Assembly (NCBI RefSeq): GCF_010183535.1
Contig: NC_071331.1
Span: 13,392,001 to 13,456,000, forward strand
DNA: 64,000 nt
Direction: 5' to 3'
Source of the DNA: Caenorhabditis remanei
Taxonomy: Eukaryota; Nematoda; Chromadorea; Rhabditida; Rhabditidae
The notes beneath the pieces are model-generated. The model had not been told where the DNA came from and ran no database searches. It worked only from the letters and a program-made list of their open reading frames with translations. The translations under genes and the position numbers were made by a program. Shown piece by piece: positions 48,191 through 61,200 of this stretch; position 1 is the stretch's first letter; each line of letters begins with the position of its first letter.

Positions 48191-48835
48191 AATAAATTAT
48201 TGTAAAATTTGCTAGTTTATCAGATCTTCTTTTATCAGAACAGTTTTCTCCAGAATAGTATTCCCTAGAATACCTTGGATTGACAGCTCACAAGCGATGT
48301 GCCTTTTTCTTTCTAAAATTGGAATCTCAAAATGTATAATTGACGCCATGTTTTTCAGAAAGTACTACAAAAGTCTCCTTTGACATTTACGATGTTTTAT
48401 TGAACCAGATCTTTGAGAATTGCCAGAAGCTTCTATCCTTGCATCATTCACATGCTTCTTCTTACACTATAATTTAATAGTCACTTGCAAACAATTCTAT
48501 TTTTTACTTTCGAAAGTGATAAATTTTCGTATTGGAAATATCCAATTTCCTGTCTTTATTTTGGTATCATTTGATTCTTGTCCAAGTGTCTCTTTTCCCC
48601 TTATTTGTTTCTCACCTGCTCAAAAATGTCGTCGAATTTGAAAAAACTTTAGCCATCCGAAGAGGTCACAGACATTTGATCACTTCCGATTAAAGGGTTT
48701 TATCAAATTCTAGTGTTTTCTGACTTCGAAATAATTATTTATCGGATTCAATTTCAAATGGAATCAGCTTCTGATTCACAATTTTATTCACTTGTCTAGT
48801 TGAAATCTATTCTTGTCAACAACTGATAAGTAGCA
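48191..48835. other. Interval before the srx pair
   Basis: No coding evidence. CAACTGATAAGTAGC with an ACTGATAA core lies at 48822-48829, only 7 bp before the srx ATG, so its role as a promoter site is doubtful. Confidence 0.35.
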
Positions 48836-49922
48836 ATGTCCTATCAACTGATAAACTCTATTATCACTGTTTTTGTATGTTATTCATTTTCCAATTTTTG
48901 TCTCCTGAATTACAAGCTTTTCTTACAGATAATGACTTTTGGTCTAATCACAAACATATTAGTTTTGACTACAGTAAGAAAAATGAATTCCATGAGAAGC
49001 TCCTTCGGAATTATCACTAAAAATCAGGCAGTTTGCAATATTTTAATGTGTTTTCTATTTTTGATTTTTGTTGGTCCATTGCAATTAAGGTAAGCGAGGA
49101 CTTTTTCTCTTGATGAGTCTAAACTTCCAGTGACTTCAAACCATCTTACGAATCATCTCGATTCGTGGGACTCACTTCCATGATAATTTATGAATCAGCT
49201 GCTCAATTGAACTTGATAAATTCGATCAATCGATTCTTCGCAGTCTACACAATATTCCTCTATGATAGAATATTCTCTAGTCTGAATACTTACTTCATGA
49301 TTACGATTTCATACGTTATTTCTATTTCTATTTGTGTCACATTCTACGAAATTCTTGGATGTTATCTCTACTTTGAATCCGAATATTGGATATTTTCGTA
49401 CCCGGAATCAGAACATTGTACTCATCTCACGTGGTATTGTGACTTTATTTTCAATATCGTACTGGTTGTTTCTACTTTGATTCTCAATTTGTTGGCGGCC
49501 TTCAAAGCTAGAAAACTACACAGACAGATAACATCTTTGGATCAAAATATGATATCTTATCAAAGGCAAAGAGATCTGAATTTCATTCGTCAGTCGTTCT
49601 TCCAAGGACTTTCAATGAGTGTTGCATTGATATTTTATCATATAACTGCTCCACTGATCAACAATAAAATTCTTTTGTTTTTGGATGCCAGCTTATGGGC
49701 ATTTATGTTGGCATTCGAGGGGTAAGTCGAGGATTGAAGCATGAATAAATTTAATAAAAATAGCTTACAGAGGAATCATATTACTGTCAAACAGAGAAAT
49801 TTTCACAGCAATAAAACAGAAGAAGACAGGTTTGTTATTTAAAACACTGGAATACTAAAACTCAAAGTTTTTCAGAAATAACATCTTCCGTTTTCATGCT
49901 CGATCTTCATTGCACTCGGTGA
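48836..49922 (+). CDS. srx-family chemoreceptor GPCR, copy A (298 aa)
   Basis: Five exons: 48836-48874, 48929-49089, 49131-49721, 49771-49829, 49876-49922; total 897 nt. The protein starts inside the first span (MSYQLINSIITVF-IMTFGLITNILVLTTV) with no signal peptide, as usual for srx. Family marks: SFGIITKNQAVCNILMCFLF before TM2, MIIYESAAQLNLINSINRF in TM3, FYEILGCYLYF with HLTWYCDFIFNIVLVVSTL in TM4-TM5, LNFIRQSFFQGLSMSVALIF in TM6, ASLWAFMLAFEGGIILLSNREI in TM7. It is a nematode chemosensory receptor expected in sensory neuron cilia; ligand unknown. AATAAA at 49964. Tandem partner of the gene at 52,731. Confidence 0.85.
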
Positions 49923-52730
49923 TGTTTTCATTGTTTTAGATGTAGTTGTTTTTCTTTGAACTTAATAAACTGATTCAGCCGTGGACTAAGTTAACTTGAT
50001 TGCATTTTTGTCATTCTAATGGAGAGTTGGTTGATTGTGAAGTCTAAAACCACAGTATAGGAAGATCCAAATAAGCAAACTGAGTCAATTTAAAGTTCTT
50101 ATTGAATATTCACCAAGGACGCGTGTCATGCAATTATCATTTAGAAAAAGAATATCGTTCTCAGAAAAGTGTGTAGAAGTTGGAACATTCGGTTCACTTT
50201 TAACGCAATGTGTACCGAATTGGAAATATTTTTTCACCCACGCGGAGTCGTGAAGTTGACGTCATCGATGCTGATCTGCTTTGTATAAATAAAAGTTTCT
50301 TATTAAAGATGTGTTGTCTAATTTGTTTTTTTTTGTCTCTGAGGATGATCAGAAGACATCTTTCCTTTTACCACTTTTCAGTTACAAGTAATTGTTTTCA
50401 ATTGTCTATCCCCCACACCAAGGAACAGAGCTCGTTTAAAATGATGTAGATTGACCGGTACTCTTCCATTTCAGGTCAATTTCTCTTTTAAGTGACTCTT
50501 GTTTTCTTCTCGAATTCCACCTGCTTTAGAAGTTATTTTGTATTTCCAGAGAGTTTATTTACATGTTCTATTCTGAAAGTCAGTATGACAAAACAGTTCA
50601 AAAAATCATCTTCGTTTGAAAAAATTAGTGTCTTCTCAATGGATTCAAATTGAAAACGTCACACTGCCATCTTGAAAAAACAGAAAACGATACTTCCTTT
50701 TATAGAACAAATTCAGAATCAAAAAATCATTTTGTCGTTTTCTGAATCAGAACTTTTCAAAGCTGATAGTTTTTTTGTTTCTAAAGTTTTCGGAAACCTA
50801 GAATACCCTCAATGAATTTTCAAATGTCCTGCAAATCTTCTCTGAAAAACTGTATTCTCCCTGTCTCTTTTTTTCTATCGGAAAGATAATTTCCGTCTAA
50901 AGTCTAGTCAGAAGATGGCCATGATGGTTTCTTATCCGTTCAATTTCAAGCACGTCTGGTGTTCGTTCGTCACAGTTTCCTCGTATCACTTTATTTCTCA
51001 AAATTGTTTTTTAGTTCTACTTATTCCGCCCGGTTTTCGAATATGCATTGTTCCAGTAAATTGTACAAAAACCTTATGAGACATTCAATATATATTTTTC
51101 TTGTTATCCAAATAGACTTTAGATTTTGAATATTTCATCGTTGCAATTAATATCGGTCTTGTTTCTATAAGAGCCGAACTGAAGCGACCTAGTTCTCGCC
51201 CGCAATCAAAAATTTTAGAACTAATAAAATTCTGTCTCCCATTTGTTGCTTTCCTGATTCCTTCAGATGAACTAGCATATAAGCTACGAGTCTTCATTTT
51301 CCAGAAACTATTTTTTCAGAGCGTCCACTAATTCTCATTTCGAGTGCTTCTAAACCCGATTGATGTTATTGAAAGTATTCCATTTCTCGTGAATCCATTA
51401 GTAACAATACCAGCTGAAAGACGCTCAAAACATCCGGTACACCGTATGCAAGCACGTATTTTACTAGACTGGAACGAGCTGATCATTGTCTGAAACGTGC
51501 CGAATCGCAAGTTTTTTTGTTGCTTCATCTGTACGTCTCTTTTCGTTTTGTGATTATTACCTACAGTATTACGAAAGCTTATTGTCATACCTTTCTTTCT
51601 GCAATATTTTGTTCTGAGGCGAATCAGGTGCTTTTGATTTCAAGTAAGAGTTCTTAGTAACATCTGATTTCTGGAACATTCTGACTCTTCGAATTCCAAG
51701 ATTTCTGTGTCATGTCAATATTTCATCCGATGTTATCATTTTTCTTGAAAACTTTTTAGTTGGTTAACCATGTGTATCTTTCTAGACATTTTACGTCAAC
51801 TAATATCATGAGTAGTACATTTCGAAATCGCTTGAGTGAAAATTTAAAATCAAAACGCATATATAAAAGATCAAGAAGCATAGTTGATTCAAGTAATTCT
51901 ATAAAGTCTGAATGTATCTTTTTCCCTCATTTGTTCTCTGTCAGTCTATTAATTTTTCCCACGCATTCGAGGATTCTCTCACCGAAACTCCCTATCAACC
52001 TAAGTTCATTCGATCACAAATGTACTTCTCACATATCTCTGGTTTTCTTTTGTTTGGCGTTTCTCAGATGACGAACTTTTGTCTATTGTTCTTGATTCGC
52101 ATGGATAAAAACGTTTCTTTTTTCCATATAATCCCTATTTGATCTAGACTTGACTTCCACGTATACTGACGGATTCAGACAAAACTTTGTATTATTTCAG
52201 GAAGTTTGAAGAGCTCTCAGTCTCAGAACCTTTCTCATTTACTTCCTGTGATGTTTGATATAAAACTCAAGGTCGATCATGTGAGAATAATGATCTTTCC
52301 AGATCAATTCATATTCTCATCCAAAACTGTCTATGTACTTTCTCATTAAGTTCTAATAGAACACTCTAACTTTTCAATCAATTCGTTCAAGACGACGGCG
52401 GACGAGAGATCAGTAAAAAGAATCTCATAATTAAAGCTGAAACTATCCAAGCGTGTTCTCTCCTAAAGCATCCATTTTCATGCAATTTTTTGAACTTTTA
52501 GATGTCAGAACTCATTTCTTCCTCTTCCATCTAACTATAAGTTCTTCTGATTTTTGTAGCATTAAATCTCTTCGCCATCATCATTTTGCACTTTCCGAAT
52601 TACTAGAAACCCTACAAAACCCTATCTGTACTACCTCCAATTTCACTGGAATTCTGATTTATGAAATTTCTGACCACTCTTGTCATTCACTTGTTTTTAG
52701 GATCTACGATTTTCCGTTTTCTCTTTCAAG
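49923..52730. other. Interval between the two srx genes
   Basis: About 2.8 kb, AT-rich, without recognisable srx remnants or other coding sequence. Frames on both strands are short and composition-driven. Confidence 0.45.
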
Positions 52731-53983
52731 ATGATGAGTGTTCAACTGATAAATTCATGGATAACTGTTGGTGTAAGTTGGATCTTTAAAGTTACACGCT
52801 CTTAATTTTCTCATTTTCAGATCATGTCATTCGGGTTGGTAACAAATATTCTAGTATGGATAACTGCGAGAAAATTGAATTCAATGAGAAGCTCGTTCGG
52901 AATCATTACAAAAAATCAAGCAATCTGCAATATTTTAATGTGTCTCCTGTTTTTGATCTTCGTCGGACCGCTTCAATTCACGTAAGATTTTCTATAGAAA
53001 AAGAGTTTCAGATTGTGAATTTTTGTGAGATTATGTTTACAGTTTGATTCAGAATTGACATTTTGGATACTTCCATATTTTCTGATTCTGTCCAAGAACT
53101 CACAATTTGAAAGTCTAGTAACAAATCAAGAACTAGAAATAAATATGTGAATTCATCAATAACTAGACTCTTTTCAACTCAAATAATAATTTTGTAGACC
53201 TCTAAAACTACCGTACAAAGAGTCTCGATTCGTTGGAACTGTATCAATGATAATCTATGAGATCGCTGCTCAACTCAACTTTTTCAACTCGTTGAATCGT
53301 TTCTGTGCCGTCTACATGATATTTTACTACGATCGCATATTCTCCAACTTCAACACCTACTGTCTCAGAAATTTCGCAATCGTTGTTTCCGTGGCGATGT
53401 GCGTCACCTTCTATGAGTTCTTCGGATGCTCTCTTTATTTCGAGACGGAGTTTTGGTATTTTGCGTATCCTGAAGACGAGCATTGTGACTCTCTCACATG
53501 GTATTGTGACTTTGTTTTCAATATTGGGCTCGTTGTTTCAACGATGATTTTGAATTTATTGGCAGCTTATAAAGCCGGAAAACTTCATCGAATCGTGTCG
53601 GATACTACTGGTATCAGAATGTCAAAGGATCAGAAAAAACGAGAAATCAACTTCATTCGTCAGTCGTTCTTTCAAGGACTTTCAATGAGTGTTGCATTGG
53701 TTTTCTATCGCATTACTGCTCCCATGATCACCGATAAGATTCTATTATGTCTGGATGCCAACTTATGGGCATTCATGCTGGCATTTGAAGGGTGAGTTCA
53801 GAATCTAAGTATAGCCAAATAAACTGTTCATAATTTTCAGTGGAATAATTCTGCTGTCAAATCAGGAAATGCTGATGGCTGTGAAGAAAAAGAGGCACGG
53901 TTCGTTGGTTAATTTCATTCAGACTAATCATTCGATGGTTTATTTCAGAACTGATATCGTCAGTATTCGCACTGGAAATCTAG
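52731..53983 (+). CDS. srx-family chemoreceptor GPCR, copy B (296 aa)
   Basis: Five exons: 52731-52772, 52821-52981, 53198-53791, 53841-53899, 53949-53983; total 891 nt. Exons 2 and 4 have exactly the sizes of copy A (161 and 59 nt) and exon 3 differs by one codon, showing a tandem duplication. Shared blocks include SFGIITKNQAICNILMCLLF, YEIAAQLNFFNSLNRFCAVY, LTWYCDFVFNIGLVVSTMIL and INFIRQSFFQGLSMSVALVF. Copy A has His where this copy has Arg in FYRITAP. Tails diverge after SSVF. The gene has a second ATG three bases downstream (52734), equally usable. Intron 2 is longer (216 bp) than in copy A. Confidence 0.85.
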
Positions 53984-55558
53984 ATTATGTTGTTTCAAAT
54001 CATGGACGAATGGAATAATTTTTAATAAGTTCTTGTAGATTTAAAGTGTGTATATATTTCAATTGCGTCTCAAATAAACATTCAAGTAATGTATTCCTGA
54101 AAAACTGGAAATCTTTTGTGTCAAACAATATGTATTCAAATAGGAAGTCTGAATAGTTCCTGTTTGAGATATCACTTGTTTACTGATCTTCTTCAACCAT
54201 TTCCTTTTGTCTTCTAACTCGAAAAAACAATGATCACTAGACAAAAACGACAACATGTCAGACTTTTCATAATCAAACACCACAATGAACAGAGACGTTT
54301 GTATTCATTTTTCAACTTTCGAGTACAAACTAGAACGTCTAGACCAGGAGACGTTGATGGCGGTTCTGAGAACTTTTGCAGCAACGGAAATCGGGTTGAA
54401 CTTTTAATGATAAGAGCAGACTGGGATACCGACGTTAGGAATTTGTAGTTTCGATAATAAAGTTGCCTTATTGCGAAAAATCGGATTTTCTTCTGGAACG
54501 AATAAAAAACAATGTCTGACTTAGCTACGTACTTTATGTACTGTAGCTATGTCGAAAGAACAAACTAATTTATAAAAAACAGCGTCAATGAAAAAAAAAA
54601 CAAATTAATAAAAAAGTGAGTGCTCTTTTCCACAGCTTCGGTTCTTCCTTTCTTTCATCCTTACTTTTCGCGAAACAATAAAGTGAAGCAGAATAATATC
54701 GTGAAATATAATGGGAATATGGCTATTCATACAAACTGATAAAAGTGATATTATCTTAGAAATAAAGCAGTTCTCCCTCGGGAACATACTGAAACCCGAG
54801 TGCCAAGACACCCTGAATCAGATCTACTCAGCCAAGTCGAACAGTACAGTACTCGAAGAACAACTCTAATATCAGTATGCACACGAAAGAAGAAGATGAA
54901 AAAGAAATTATTCTAGTTGTGAAACTACTCTACCTATTTCATGTTTTCCTCACCAACTATCAATCTCGCACATTTGAAACTGGATCAGCGATCATGTTCG
55001 ATTCATTCGAAGTTGCCAGCACCTCAGATTCCCTGCCTTTGCAGATTGTTGACAGCTCGTAAGGTGAATTTTCCCTTGCGAGGCCACGTCATCAACTATC
55101 TCGTGTCTCATTTTCCAAAGATTGCCACGTTTCTGTTATTCACTGATTTTGTACGTGAGCCCGAATTCTGAAAAAATAGAGCTTATTTTCTAATAACCGT
55201 AAAATATTACATGGCTGCAACTTGTTTGGGAGGTTATCTTGTTATTGTAAGGATGTTAAAGGAGATGCAACGGGGATCGTGGCGGGGATTGAAACCACCA
55301 CAACCTTATCATCACCTCGGTAGGCAACATGACATGCGGCCAGGTGACATATTCATTTATGGTTTTGAACCCACTAACGTCTTATGTGTACTAGGAAGTT
55401 CAATTTTTTGTTGTAGTTCACGTTTTTTAATCATGAATGAGATATTCACGAAACAACAGCTTGAATAATATGAATTGTTCCTTTTATTACCAATTAAATA
55501 GCGCAAGAGATGAGAAAAAACCGCATCGAGAGACAAAATATAAATAGAAATCTGTTAA
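53984..55558. other. Interval between srx copy B and the trehalase gene
   Basis: Mostly non-coding. TAGCTACGTACTTTATGTACTGTAGCTA-like imperfect hairpin near 54,522-54,549. Two exon-like frames near 55,045-55,150 and 55,211-55,468 are listed separately. Confidence 0.4.
55045..55468 (+). other. Possible small gene (exon-like frames), unresolved
   Basis: After CCTTTGCAG (acceptor ending 55,044) an open stretch encodes LLTARKVNFPLRGHVINYL and VSHFPKIATFLLFTDF and ends at GTACGTGAG (55,151). Downstream, ATG at 55,211 opens 85 codons: MAATCLGGYLVIVRMLKEMQ, RGSWRGLKPPQPYHHL, then GTAGGC. Both have balanced composition and a hydrophobic segment, suggesting a small membrane (perhaps mitochondrial) protein. 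No clean acceptor joins them, and the first exon was not found. Could equally be a gene relic. Confidence 0.27.
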
Positions 55559-58208
55559 TTAATTCTGAATTGAACTATCTGACAGCATCGATTGAAGTGA
55601 CACAACAGAAGGTGTCTGTGTCAAATCGCTGGCGAAGAGGCGAGCAGTTGAAGAGGATGATGGAGAAGGAGATGTTGGTTTGATGAGTGTTCTTGATAGT
55701 GTGACATCACAGCATTCACATGATTCGTAGACTTTCCATCTGATTTGTGATCCATAGTTTTTGAGAAAGTCGAGAACAACTCCATTCGTCCATCCGAAAC
55801 CTTCTTGCATCACATATTCACCACCTCCTTTCACTTTGTAGCACGGTGACACCGCATTGTACTTCTCGAACATCCGTCCTCCACTAGCTCTCCACATATT
55901 GAAATTCTTCTGCACCCACTTCTCCACCAGACTCAATGCTAACTCTTCTTGACCTACTTTTCTGAAAAAAAACAGATATTTTATAATGGCATTCAATCAC
56001 TGAAACGTTACCTCAATCCCTCAAGAAGAACCCAAGTAGTTGGCGGCCAACAGTTCGGGAAATCCCACTGTTCACCAGAGTTGACCAAAGAAACTGGAAT
56101 TCCACCCGGAAAACTGACCACTCCAGAAGATGTCAAGTAGTCGACAATCTGAAAAAAAGTTCAACACATCGGATTGGAGACTTCTCTTACAGCTTGTGAA
56201 TCAAGATCCTCATGATAACTGTCACAATACATCGGGAAAAAGTTAGTGTCGTGGAAGCTCTCCGCATGTTTTCCTTCTTCCAAATCGTAATCGAACCAAC
56301 AATTGTGTTCTTCATTCCAGAGGACTTGACGAATTGTGGCTCTCAGCAGTCGATGTTCATTGTAGAAGTACTGTGCTTCGTCAGTCTCTCCGCAGATAAC
56401 GTACATCTCACTCAACGTCTTCATATTTCCACAAATTATGGAATTCAAGTCGACTGGGATCAGTTGAGATGTTCTCGTGCTTGCCAATTGTCCAGCATAT
56501 GGCCCATGAACAGCAAAGAATCGAGATGAAAAGTCACGACCGCTGCAAATGTGGAAGAGTTCATCTTCTAAGTTCTGAATTGTGCGAGAGAGTGGATTGA
56601 AATGACAGTTACAAAACATGCACCGAATTCTAATTCTACTGACTACAAATCCCAACAGCATGAATTACCTCTCCGCAGCTGCAGCTAAATCTCCCCACAG
56701 AATACATTTCTTATCAAATGAGTCTAAATGTTCGGCACTTTCAAGATCTTCTCGATATGATTCAGGTCGTGGACGAGTCGTATCGACAACGAATCGATAG
56801 AGTGGAGCACTCCATTCAGGCCGACGGAATGATTTGTGGGTTTGGAAGAAAGAGAGCTGAAATAAAACAGGGTTGCTACTATGCTAATCGAATTCTACCA
56901 ACCTCCTTCCGCAATGTTGGAAGTGTGTCTCTCAAGAATTCCTTGTCTCCAGTTGCTTCATAATATGCTTTCACACACCACGTCAAAAGTGGTGGCTGGG
57001 ATCTGTTGAGATAGTAAATACGAGTACCGTTTGGGATGAAACCGTAACTGTAAGAATACACTTTCAAAATGAAAAGGAATGATTAAAACTGACGTCTCGA
57101 CTAGATAAATCATATTTTCAATCATTCCTCGTACAGTAATCAACATTCCGGATGCAATAAGTCCTTTGATTGTGAAGAATGAATCCCAATAATACATTTC
57201 ACGAAATCTGAAATTTATAGAACTAAGTTATTGTGATTTTTCAGTGACAACTTACCTTCCACCGGGAACAACAAAGGGATTCGGAACCGGGATAATTGAA
57301 TATTTTTCGGGATTGACACGTACTTTTTTTGAAATCTGAAGAGAAATTTAGTACAATTTCAAGCCTTTTTCAGAACCCACTCTTCTATATAATGTTGGCC
57401 ATTTGGCATGCAAAGCGGCCGCAAATTTCCTATAATCTTCATCTACAATGTTGCCAAATTGATCTGTCTGAAAAGGAAGAAACTTGGTTTTGTCAGTTGA
57501 AACTGGAATGGAATTACCATTGGTTGCCAATCAAGTGGTGCACATTCTTCAAGTTCTCCTTCTGGTTCATCGAAGTTTTCCCGAAGGAAGAGGGCTAACA
57601 CGTCATTTGTGATCGGAGAAAGTGCCATTAGGGCATTCCATTTGGCCAGAGTGACTTCTGGAAACTTTTTGGATATCATAAATGATAAATGTTTGAAGTA
57701 TCTTTCAGACTACTGTAGTCTTTCATTCCGATTGCATGTTCTTTTCAAAATGTGATCTCTATTTTATGTATCCGTCTTCTGCAAAGAGGAAGCACATGCG
57801 ATAGAAAAACAACCAGTCATTCTCTCCGCTGGTTCTTTTTTCCGTTTTTTTCTTTGTCATCCATCCGTTCTCAGCTCGTCTCGCTCCCTCTCACAAGATT
57901 TTCACGTGAATGGGAGTGTGAGTGGGCTGAACGGGGAGCGAGAGAAAGAGAAAAGTGTTCAATGCTTTGTCGGTCTATTCTCAGTATTCGTAAAGAAGTG
58001 ATTATTGTTAATAACATAATACATGATAACATTACAGTGAGATATTATTCACATGGCCACTGTCTTCAGACATATTAATTTTGGAATGGAACTCACCCGC
58101 ATCATGCTTCAATGGCATATCCACGAATGTTTTACAATCGGGGAAGAGGCCGGATAGTTGAACAGCATGGAGAAGAGTACCTTCACACCAGACTGGTGAT
58201 GGACTCAT
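55559..58208 (-). CDS. tre-2: Trehalase, GH37 (585 aa)
   Basis: Ten minus-strand exons: 58208-58097, 57657-57518, 57467-57381, 57335-57256, 57207-57094, 57047-56903, 56856-56669, 56542-56191, 56148-56012, 55961-55559; total 1,758 nt. It hydrolyses trehalose to two glucoses. Both trehalase signatures are present: PGGRFREMYYWDSF (residues ~137-150) and QWDFPNCWPP (~433-442). Also seen are LFPDCKTFVDMPLK, VETYGFIPNGTRIYYLNRSQ, RPRPESYREDLE, ESGRDFSSRFF and the C-terminal EKYNAVS, GGEYVMQEGFGWTNGVVLDF. The start ATG at 58206-58208 gives no signal peptide; a TTTTCAG at about 58,260 lies upstream in the same open frame, so either a trans-splice acceptor or a missing 5' exon is possible. Trp/Gly at CWPP replaces the usual GWAP. 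The symbol follows from the neighbouring spt-2. Confidence 0.9.
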
Positions 58209-61200
58209 TGTTGTAGAAAATGAGCTTTGTGAAGGAAAGATGGCTGAGAATGAGTTGGATGTGTCTGAAAAGTGGAAAAATTGGGTTTTCAAATAATAAA
58301 GGAAGAGAAATACAAAGACAAGGTATCTAGGATGAGTTAGATTCGATCGAATGTTCTTGGTTTCGTAGTCTCCCTTTTCGAAAACTAAATGGGCGTGGCC
58401 AATACATTTGATACTCAGTTTAGCTCTCAGTCGGATAGAAAGGCAGAGAACAGAAGCAGGAAGCCAAAACTCGTTGGGGAGAGAGTGTGTAAGACGAAGA
58501 CACGCCGAGAAAAGAGGTTGTTTAGAATCTAGAAGTGTCCAAAATTAGAAAAAATATTTATGAGAATGATTAGTCGTGCTGAGTCAGATTATTAGATGTG
58601 TTTTCAGAGAAATGAGAAAAGCTTATCGAATACATTTTCTTAACTTTGAGATGATTCGTGTCCGGTAGCTGTCATTTTTATTATTGATGTCAAATTTCTT
58701 TCCACAAAAACTTTTTCGGTTTGTGTCATTTAGTGGCAAAATGACTCCACGAAATCACCCGATTCTCTTTTTTTTCTGTTTCGGAAGAAAAATATTTCAA
58801 TAATGAAGAAATCAAAAGATCAAAAAGAAAGGAAGAGTCACCTGTAATCCAGTAGTGACGCTTAAACTTTGAAGAAGAACGAGAGAATAGACATTTTCGA
58901 GTAAGAAACGAGAAGCACATATTTTAATTGAAAATATAGAAATGATGTAACCAGAAACTTTTTGTTTTGGTTTACTTGAACTTTTGTGAAAACTGATAGT
59001 TCACACATATCGATTACACAACTTTTCCCTTTTGAGATCCTAGAGTCAGTAGATACGAAAAGTGCAGCAGAACAAAAAGAACAGAAAAACTAGATATCTT
59101 ATCCCATTCGACCCCTTATCTCTTCCGTTTAGCAGCTCCACTCGAGGGATTCCCTCACTTTTTTCTATGAAAAGATTGGAAGGGAGATGGAGAGTTGTTT
59201 TGGTGATTTCCAATGAGTCTGATATTTATGAATTGAAGTTCAGATTAAAATCGTTGGTTCTGGGAGCCAGATAACCGGATGGCGATCCGTCAAAATTTCA
59301 GAGAGACCCGTCAGGAATCTGGAGAAAAACGGGACAAAAAGATGGAAAAAGCTGAAAAAAAGAAAACAAGTTCAGTTTTTGCTCTTTCCCATCTTTTCTC
59401 TTTCTTTTCAGTTCCCGGTTCTTATGTACCTAAAGCTTTGCCATCTCTTGTCGTGTGATACACGTTCGGCTTATCATTCCATTTCGGAAAAATGATAAAA
59501 GAGTGGGCGGAGTCAGAGTTATCATTGTCAAAGAAGATTATAAGGTCAGTATTAACACGTGCCTTCGAACATTTTATTACAAGAAGATTACAGCGGATCG
59601 TAAATTTTTTCTGCTTCTTCCTGTGAAATTGAAATTTTTATGATTCGAAGTTATGAGCAAATGGTGTATTTTATTAGTTTCTGGGCGGTTATAAAAAGTT
59701 TGAAAAGAAAAATCTGGAATTTTTATGATCTTACTAAAAAGAGAGATTAGGAAAACCAAAAACGTGATTTTTGGAAAAATTATGATCATTTCTATTCAAG
59801 ATTCTGACCTAAAAAATTATTCAATTCCATTATCCAGGAGCACCAACGGTACATCAAAATCAGAATGATGAGAAAATGCAGATTTTAAATGAAATGTAGT
59901 ATAGAGACCTAATGCAAATAGATACAAAAAAGTACCGGTCAATGTGAAAAGCATGTGGAATTGTGCCTCTACCAGCCGGGGGCAGACACTCAATGTCTTC
60001 TCTCTCTCCCTCGAAAAATGAGACATACGACACAAAAAGCGTCCAAAAGCTGAGGAATCGAAGGGAATGATGAAACGCAGAAAGTAAAACAGAGGGGACA
60101 GGAAGTGGTGAAAAGAGGGGAAAGCTCGGAGTGTACTCGGTGCATGCTGAACTCAAAAGACAACAAAAAATGGATTGGACGATGGAGACATGGGGAAATT
60201 AGATGTGATCAAATGGTGGGAATACTGTACGAATGGCGGAAGAGATGAAGGAAACTTAAGAGGTGATTTGAGACCGTTTTGATAGGACGAGGTCTATGAG
60301 CACTTTGCACCCAACGTATCTAATAGGAACTACAATTTTCAAAATGATGAATTGTTTGTGGTTTTGAAATTTTTTGTCATGGACAGCTTGGAATTTCTCA
60401 ATTGGAGCTTATTTCTCAACTCGCTTGTTATGGTAATCATTTGATGGAAACTTTCAAATTTCCAAATTCTTAACTTTCTGACCTTTCTCATCCAAACTGT
60501 TATCTTAACTATTGTAAGTCATTTTCAAATAATGAAAAGTCAGCAGTTTCCATTTCTTAACTTTCTATCCGATTATCATCTCAGCCATCTTGTCTTTCGT
60601 ATTTCTTCTTTTAATTTCCTCCAATTTCTGTTCTTTCCACTATACACTTTGTATCTTGGAGTGGAGGATACAACGAGAACCCTGATGGCTCCAAGAATCA
60701 AACTCGAAGTTCTAAAATACTACCCGACAACTGACCCATTTTTTCTCTTTCCTCTTGCAAAGTCTGGCCTTGACTCCCACCGGGTATTGATGAGCAGCAT
60801 CGTTGTAGTCGATGATAATGATTATATATTCTACGATTTGGATGATGGAGGGATCGTATATTCTGGAAGAATAGTACGGGACCAGCCTGGAAAAACAGGA
60901 ATTGTTTGGCGGAGCAGTGAAACAATAATCTGTTTTTAGGAATATGTAAACTCGAATACAGACTCGCTACACCAGAACATGAAAAATCTGATAAAAGACT
61001 TATGACTTGTTGAAATTTTCGAATGAAGAGAACAATAGAACATATCCCGAACTCGATATTTTCAAAAGTGATCAACACACAAACCTGTCTTTGTAAAAAC
61101 TTGATTCCTATTCTCATTACATACATGATTTGTACAGATGTTTCTGAAACTTTTTGTAGAATAAGAATCATATAATCAAAAAAATTACTGATGGGTAGAG

